Part shown: one piece after another, positions 58,966-64,000 of the stretch
How positions within the stretch are numbered: position 1 is the stretch's first letter
How the letters are laid out: every line of letters begins with the position of its first letter
NCBI GenBank assembly: GCA_027924645.1
Contig: BSBN01000781.1
Coordinates: forward strand, 992,001-1,056,000
Origin: Cunninghamia lanceolata
Taxonomy: Eukaryota > Streptophyta > Pinopsida > Cupressales > Cupressaceae
Direction of reading: 5' to 3'
Length of the DNA: 64,000 nt
The notes under the pieces: model-generated
Database searches by the model: none
Seen by the model: only the letters and a program-made list of their open reading frames with translations
Told to the model about the DNA's origin: nothing
Translations under genes and position numbers: made by a program

Positions 58966-60240
58966 CATAAGGATGTTTGGTAAAAATTTGCACAACTACT
59001 TAGTAGACTCATGAGCATCTACCAATGTAATGCCCCTATCCATATGCAACGCTTTAGGGTTACATCCTGCTAAATCATTAAAGAAAGTAACACAATTGGA
59101 CAAAAAAGAAGTAAGTGTGGTAGGAGAACTAACCCACATTCACATGCAGCTAGCATCGGATCCCAGAATCCAGCACTATATTCAAGTAGTTGATATATCT
59201 GATACACATGGAATGTTACTCAGCAGAGACTGGTCAAAAAGCCTCAACGGATATATGTCTACTGACTTCAGTCATATGTGGTTGCCCTAGAAAGGTATAC
59301 CAAATCAAATAAAGATCGAAGCTGAACCTCGCATGAGACACATGATCACCGAATATAACAAAACCAATGAAATCATGTATGTGGATGTGGAACCTGGAGT
59401 TTACTCCATCAGACCGCAAACCGCCAGCATAGAGGAGATCCTGATGCTTGACATACATGATCATGATGATGACCCTCGAGGTGATGAAATAAATTCAGAA
59501 CCTGATTGTAATCTTGGAAATAAAATAGAACTAGATCATTTCAAGAAATTTGAGATGCATTTATTTAAACAAGTGAAATGATGTCAATTATTAAAAATCC
59601 CTATTCATGATACTTTGATTGATGGATGGTGCAAGTTGTGTGATGAGGCTCATTCTGAAAAAACTTGTGATGCCTTCCTAGACATGCTAGAACTGGAACA
59701 AGCATATAATGAGGCGTCTTCATCATCGTCTGCATTGAGTGCTGCAAGTAACGATAATGATCCTGATTTTTGTTTGTTTTCTACACGAATAGAAGGATGC
59801 GCATAGTAGGATGGAGGTTCTATTCATATGACAAAAGAGATACTGGTATGCAATAGGAGTAATGATAAGAACAAGATGAAAATCACCCCTGGGAGTGATT
59901 GTTTAGTGGAGTCAGATTACGAGTTATCTGATGAAGATAGGGGCAACAATCTATCCAAATTCGAAGAGTTTTTGTCAAAAGAAATCCAAAAGATGGCACA
60001 GCAGCAAAGACCTCCACAGGATGCCTTGATTGAGAGCTAGTGCAGGTTACATGAAGCACCTCATTCAGAGACATCTTGCTCATTGTGCCTGCATATTTTG
60101 AGAAGGCAAGCACTGCTTGGTCCGGAGGATGTTCCTCCTGATGGTAAGAGAAAAGAAGAAATAACAGTTTCCCATGAGGCAGACAAGGTGATATCTAAGA
60201 AGGCTAGGATACCAAAGTTAAAGTGGATATCCATTGGTGC
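58966..60240 (+). pseudogene. outer gypsy protease and zinc-knuckle-like region
   Basis: The protease resumes as LVDS followed by TGA and then ASTNVMPLSICNALGL (about 58999-59060). LLSRDWSKSLNGY is near 59217, and a TAG at 59288 replaces a Trp. The two zinc-knuckle-like modules follow in decayed form near 59626 and 60038. Confidence 0.85.
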
Positions 60241-60690
60241 AGCTGCCAGGGCCAAAAGAAAAAAAGAATGCCCAGACAAGCTTTTAGATGAAGATAAGCC
60301 ATGGATCCTCAGGTTTGATGGATCCAAGTCAAAACAAGGAGCTGGAGTAGGAATAGACCTCATTGACCCATCTAGAAAATCCTACTTGGCAGCATATAGG
60401 TTGTAGTTCCCATGTACTAACAATGTGGCAGAGTATGAAGCTCTAATTCATGGGATACTGTTTGCACTTAGAAAGAAGGTGAGAATTCTGCGTGTCTATG
60501 GGGACTCAAAATTAGTTGTCAGATAGGTAAGAGGTATATACTCTTGCAAATACAGAAGGCTGTCCAATTACAGACATAGGGTATGGAACTTAATAGAAGA
60601 TTTTGATGCATTCAATATCACCTATGTAGCCAGAGAGCAAAACCACAGAGTAGATGCTTTGGCCCAGGCTGCCAGTACTCTAGAGCCACT
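60241..60690 (+). pseudogene. outer gypsy archaeal-type RNase H before RT
   Basis: ILRFDGSKSKQGAGVGI, NVAEYEALIHG, VYGDSKLVVR and HRVDALAQAAS keep the D-E-D-D set. TAG at 60404 replaces CAG, and the TAG after LVVR near 60524 is shared with the inner copy. It confirms that the unusual domain order is a family trait. Confidence 0.88.
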
Positions 60691-62040
60691 GTCCATATCA
60701 AGTTTAAAAAGATTCTCAGTTGAATTAGTATCAGTTCCTTCAGTACATGATAATGTAACTAATCTCCAAGTATTTGATGATGATCAGTATATATTGGATT
60801 TTATTTCCAATAGAGATGTTTTTGAGGCACAGATCATTGATGAAAAGAATCTAGAAGATCATGTCTGGGAGGAAGAAGAAATCCTGGAGCTGCCAAGTAA
60901 TAAAATCCCTAGGGGAATGATAGAACTAGAGAGAGCATTTGATCTGGACAACATGCTGAAATAGAAGGATCTTCAAAAGGCTGATGAGGGATAGTATTCG
61001 CAGGTTGACATTGGGCAGGGTGATAAAAGAAGAAACGTTCTGATTGGGAAGGTTTGTACAGAAGAGGAATTGAAAGGGATAACCCAGGCCCTCAAAGATT
61101 ACATCCATGTCATTACCTGGACGTATGATGAGCTAAAAACTTATGACACATCGGTCATCACCCACACAATCCCTTTGAAGCTAGATGCCAAACCTTTTCG
61201 GCAGAAGCAAAGTCCCGTCAACACTTTACTGGAGCCAATCATTTTTTAAGAAGTTAAAAGGCTGCTCCCAAGATCATATTTCCTATGAGACACTCCACGT
61301 GGGTGGCAAACCTGGTCCCAGTAAGGAAGAAGAATGGTGACATCAAATTGTGCGTGGACTTCAGGAACTTGAATCGAGCTTCTGAAAAGGATAATTATCC
61401 TTTGCCTTCTCTAGATGAAGTCCTGCAGATTGTGAACGGTGCCAAGATGATGTCCTTCTTGGACGGTTTCTCTGGATACAACCAGGTGATGGTGGACAAA
61501 ATTGATAGATTGAAAACTACATTTACCACAAAGTGGAGGATCTTCACCTATAGGCGCATGCCGTTTGGGTTGATAAACGCTAGAGCCACATTTCAGCAAG
61601 TAATGGACATATCCTTCAGAGGCTTGATTGGTAAGTGAATAGTAATGTACATGGATGACTTAACGGTGTTCTCCAAAGATAGAGGAAACCATGTGGAGGA
61701 CCTAAGAAAGGTGTTGAAGAAGTGCGAACAATATAGGATATCCTTGAATCCCAAGAAGTGCATATTTGGGATGACCACAGGGAAATTGCTAGGCCACCTG
61801 ATAACTAAGGACGGGATCATCATTGATCCTGACAGAATAGAATCCATCATGAAGATGCAACTGCCTGGAAGCAAGACAGAGCTCAAATCTTACTTTGGTA
61901 AGATTAATTTTGTTAGGAAATTTATCACTGGCTTTGCAGAGATTATCAGGCCCTTGAACGCCATGCTCAAGAAGGACGCTAAAATTGAATGGACACCGGA
62001 AGCTAGAGTAGATTTTGAAGACATTAAGAAGGCCATATCA
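60691..62040 (+). pseudogene. outer gypsy RT
   Basis: RT with CVDFRNLNRASEKDNYPL near 61350, MMSFLDGFSGYNQVM near 61450 and the intact catalytic box YMDD at 61648-61659. Breaks are TAG at 60962, TAA near 61247, a 4-base deletion near 61265 and TGA near 61637. Confidence 0.92.
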
Positions 62041-62540
62041 AATGCTCCAGTTCTGATCAATCTAGATTACACCAAGGACTTCTACATCTACTCATTTGCT
62101 TCAGAACATACCTCTGCAGTAGTGCTGGCACAGAAAAATGAAGAAAAGGAAGAAAAGCCTATAGCCTTCATGAGCTACCCTTTCAGAGACACAGAGCTCA
62201 GGTAAATAGATGTTGAAAGATAGGCACTTGCTTTGGTTCGAACAGTCAAGAAGTTCAGCCACTACATCCTGAGAAGTAAGGTGATTGTTGTAGTACCTGA
62301 TGTAACCGTGAAAATGTTGTTAATGCAAAGTGAACCAGGTGAGAGAAGGGCTAAATGGATCACTATCCTCCAGGAGTACAATATGGACATTACCCCCATG
62401 AAGTTGGTAAGAGGACAGGCATTAAGCCAGATAATATCAGAGATTGATCCCAATATTATGAGCCAACAGTATGTTTTAAATGCAAAAGATGATGAAGAGT
62501 GGTAGTCAGACATCAGGCACATCCTGATCACTGGAAGATG
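62041..62540 (+). pseudogene. outer gypsy RNase H, degenerate
   Basis: FYIYSFASEHTSAVVLAQ again lacks the first catalytic Asp. TAA near 62203 and TAG at 62221 (CAG in the inner copy) break the frame. Confidence 0.75.
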
Positions 62541-63750
62541 TCCCTCAAGACTGCAGGTCTCACAGAGGAGAGCCCTGAAGATAAGGTCACTGAAATATAT
62601 GCTAAAAGGAGTCCTTTTCAAGAAAAACTATGAGGGGATATACCTAAGGTGCCTGGAGAGATCAAAAGTAGATAAGGTGCTAGCAGAATTGCATGATAAA
62701 TTTGGGACTGCACATGGGTCATCCTTAGCCACCACTCATGTTATCCTCAGGGCAGGGTATTACTAGCCCACAATTTTTAAAGACACAGCCGAACACACCA
62801 AATGCTGCCATATGTGTCAGGTTGCTGCAAATAGAGAGAAATATACTGCTCAACCTTTGCAGCCAGTGATGGAGATGCGCCCATTTGCTCAATAGGGGAT
62901 GGACTTCATAGGACCTATCAATCCTCCATCATCCTTAGGCCATAGGTATGTTTTAACTATTACTGACTACTGTACCAGGTGGACTGATGCTATCAGCAGT
63001 AGGACATGCAATGCTGAGGATGTCATTAAGTTTTTGGAAAGCAATATAGTGACCAGGTATGGAGTTCCATATGCTTTAGTATGTGATAATGGACCTGCTT
63101 TTGCTTCAATGAAACTATCAGGTTGGGCTTTTGATCATGGGATCATCTTAAAATTCTCCTCAAATTACTATCCCCAAGGGAATGGATTAGCAGAATCCAC
63201 AAACAAGAACCTATTGAGCATCATAAAAAAGCTGATAGATAAGAACCCCAGGGAATGGAATACTTTATTGAAATATGCCTTGTGGGTAGATAGAACTAGG
63301 AATAAGGTTGCATTAGGAAATTCTCCATTTCATCTAGTGTATGGGGTGGATCCCATCCTCCTTGTTAACTTAAAGATTCCTACACTGCAGTTTGCACAAG
63401 AGTACCTAGGCATAGATAATAAACAGGAAGTTAGATTGCTACAATTGATGCACCTAGAGGAAAAAAGAAGTGTAGCAATTAACCAATTCGCTAAACATCA
63501 GGCTGTTGTCAAACGCTGGTTTGACAAAAGAGCCAGAATCAAGGCTTTCAGGATCTTAGATCTAGTCCTGATGTGGGACAAAACACATGAAAGGAAGGGT
63601 GATCATGGTAAGTTTGACAAACTTTGGATAGGCCCCTTTCAAATTTTTAAAATTTTAGGACACAGCACCTATAGGCTCAATTCCTTAACTGGTGAGGATG
63701 TTCCATTACCAATTAATGGACAGTTCCTCAAACACTATTTTCAGGCCTAA
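62541..63750 (+). pseudogene. outer gypsy integrase
   Basis: Zinc region LHDKFGTAHG to KCCHMCQ. Core GMDFIGPINPP, LVCDNGPAF and GNGLAESTNK keep D, D and E. TAGs at 62764 and 62893 replace Trp. From 62899 the frame is open for 283 codons to TAA 63748-63750, including the GPF-type C-terminus (LWIGPFQIFKIL). Confidence 0.92.
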
Positions 63751-64000
63751 AGTAGCATCATGACAGTCATGTGTATCATAGTGTACTTTCTTTGTATAGT
63801 TGTTTGTACAGTGGCTTTGTTTTTCTTATTTTCTTTTGGTTGCTTTGTTTCCTCAGCAGGGATCTTTCTTTTGATTTAGAGTATGAAGGAGCAGATTAAC
63901 AACCACTAAAAACAATGGAAAATTTAGGTCATTAAGGTTAATTATTTGAAATTCATGCATAACTTGTTGTAACAGTCATGAATGTAGAAAATTGTTTAAC
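63751..64000 (+). other. 3' untranslated start of the outer element
   Basis: The first 60 bases match 51286-51350 of the 22-kb element. The LTR is not reached before the window ends. Confidence 0.6.

Larger units (their letters stand above)
31687..64000 (+). mobile_element. outer Ty3/gypsy element, truncated by window end
   Basis: The 5' LTR is 31687-34633, primer site 34642, gag 34784-36963, and the rest of pol 58966-63750. The interruption is a 22-kb insertion (36964-58960). The 3' LTR lies beyond 64000. The gag-pol belongs to the same family as the inserted element, but the LTR is much shorter (2.9 kb against 6.8 kb). Multiple TAG stops and a 4-base deletion near 61265 mean it is dead. 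Confidence 0.9.

Noticed and set aside
36964..63750. Tandem segmental duplication of a 15-kb block
   Set aside because: The block is explained by LTR, internal region, LTR of one element inserted in a relative. The CTTAC duplication and the split protease frame at 36963/58961 prove it.
1..64000. CRISPR arrays, rRNA or tRNA genes, bacterial operons
   Set aside because: None was seen. The only tRNA-related sequences are primer binding sites, and the repeat arrays are degenerate without uniform spacers.

Overview
This window is plant nuclear DNA made almost entirely of nested LTR retrotransposons. The evidence is Ty1/copia and Ty3/gypsy polyproteins of plant type, an initiator-Met-tRNA primer site, a plant mobile domain (PMD) gene and long multi-kilobase nests. 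No intact host gene was recognised. The extreme nesting and long, slowly decaying elements suggest a large plant genome, perhaps a gymnosperm, but the species cannot be fixed from sequence alone.

Layout. 1-536 is the 3' part of an LTR. 818-2335 holds minus-strand Ty3/gypsy remnants. A Ty1/copia element begins at 2428 (333-bp LTR, gag-PR-IN to 4740, then IN end and RT at 23654-25060). Its integrase is split by an 18.9-kb minus-strand Tat-type gypsy element (4741-23653, target duplication GCTGT). That element carries an antisense PMD gene beside its 3' LTR, and a 2.4-kb non-autonomous LTR element (14846-17234, duplication GTCCC) sits in its pol. The copia RT breaks off at 25060. After an unassigned 1.3-kb stretch comes a large minus-strand LTR (26366 to about 31686) with a long unknown ORF. 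A plus-strand gypsy element starts at 31687 (2.9-kb LTR) and runs past the window end. Its gag-pol is split at 36963/58961 by a 22.0-kb element of the same gag-pol family (36964-58960, duplication CTTAC).

The most unusual object is that 22-kb element. Its LTRs are about 6.8 kb each. The U3 of each LTR, upstream of a TATA box, carries a roughly 1,430-codon coding region of unknown function. A diverged homologue lies in the minus-strand LTR at 26366-31686, which by its terminal sequence belongs to a different element family, and both coding regions stop about 1 kb before their LTR ends. The pol of the 22-kb family is also rearranged: an archaeal-type RNase H domain lies between protease and RT, preceded by two zinc-knuckle-like modules, while the RNase H after RT has lost its first catalytic Asp. 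The Tat element in the same window has the usual order with this domain after RT/RNase H.

All coding regions are broken. The breaks are mostly TAG codons at positions where a sister copy has CAG or TGG, the pattern expected from deamination of methylated cytosine in silenced DNA. A degenerate 19-21-bp motif array (GCGGCGCATATG-like) occurs in the intron of the PMD gene and twice in the gag leader of the same element, oriented along transcription in each case.
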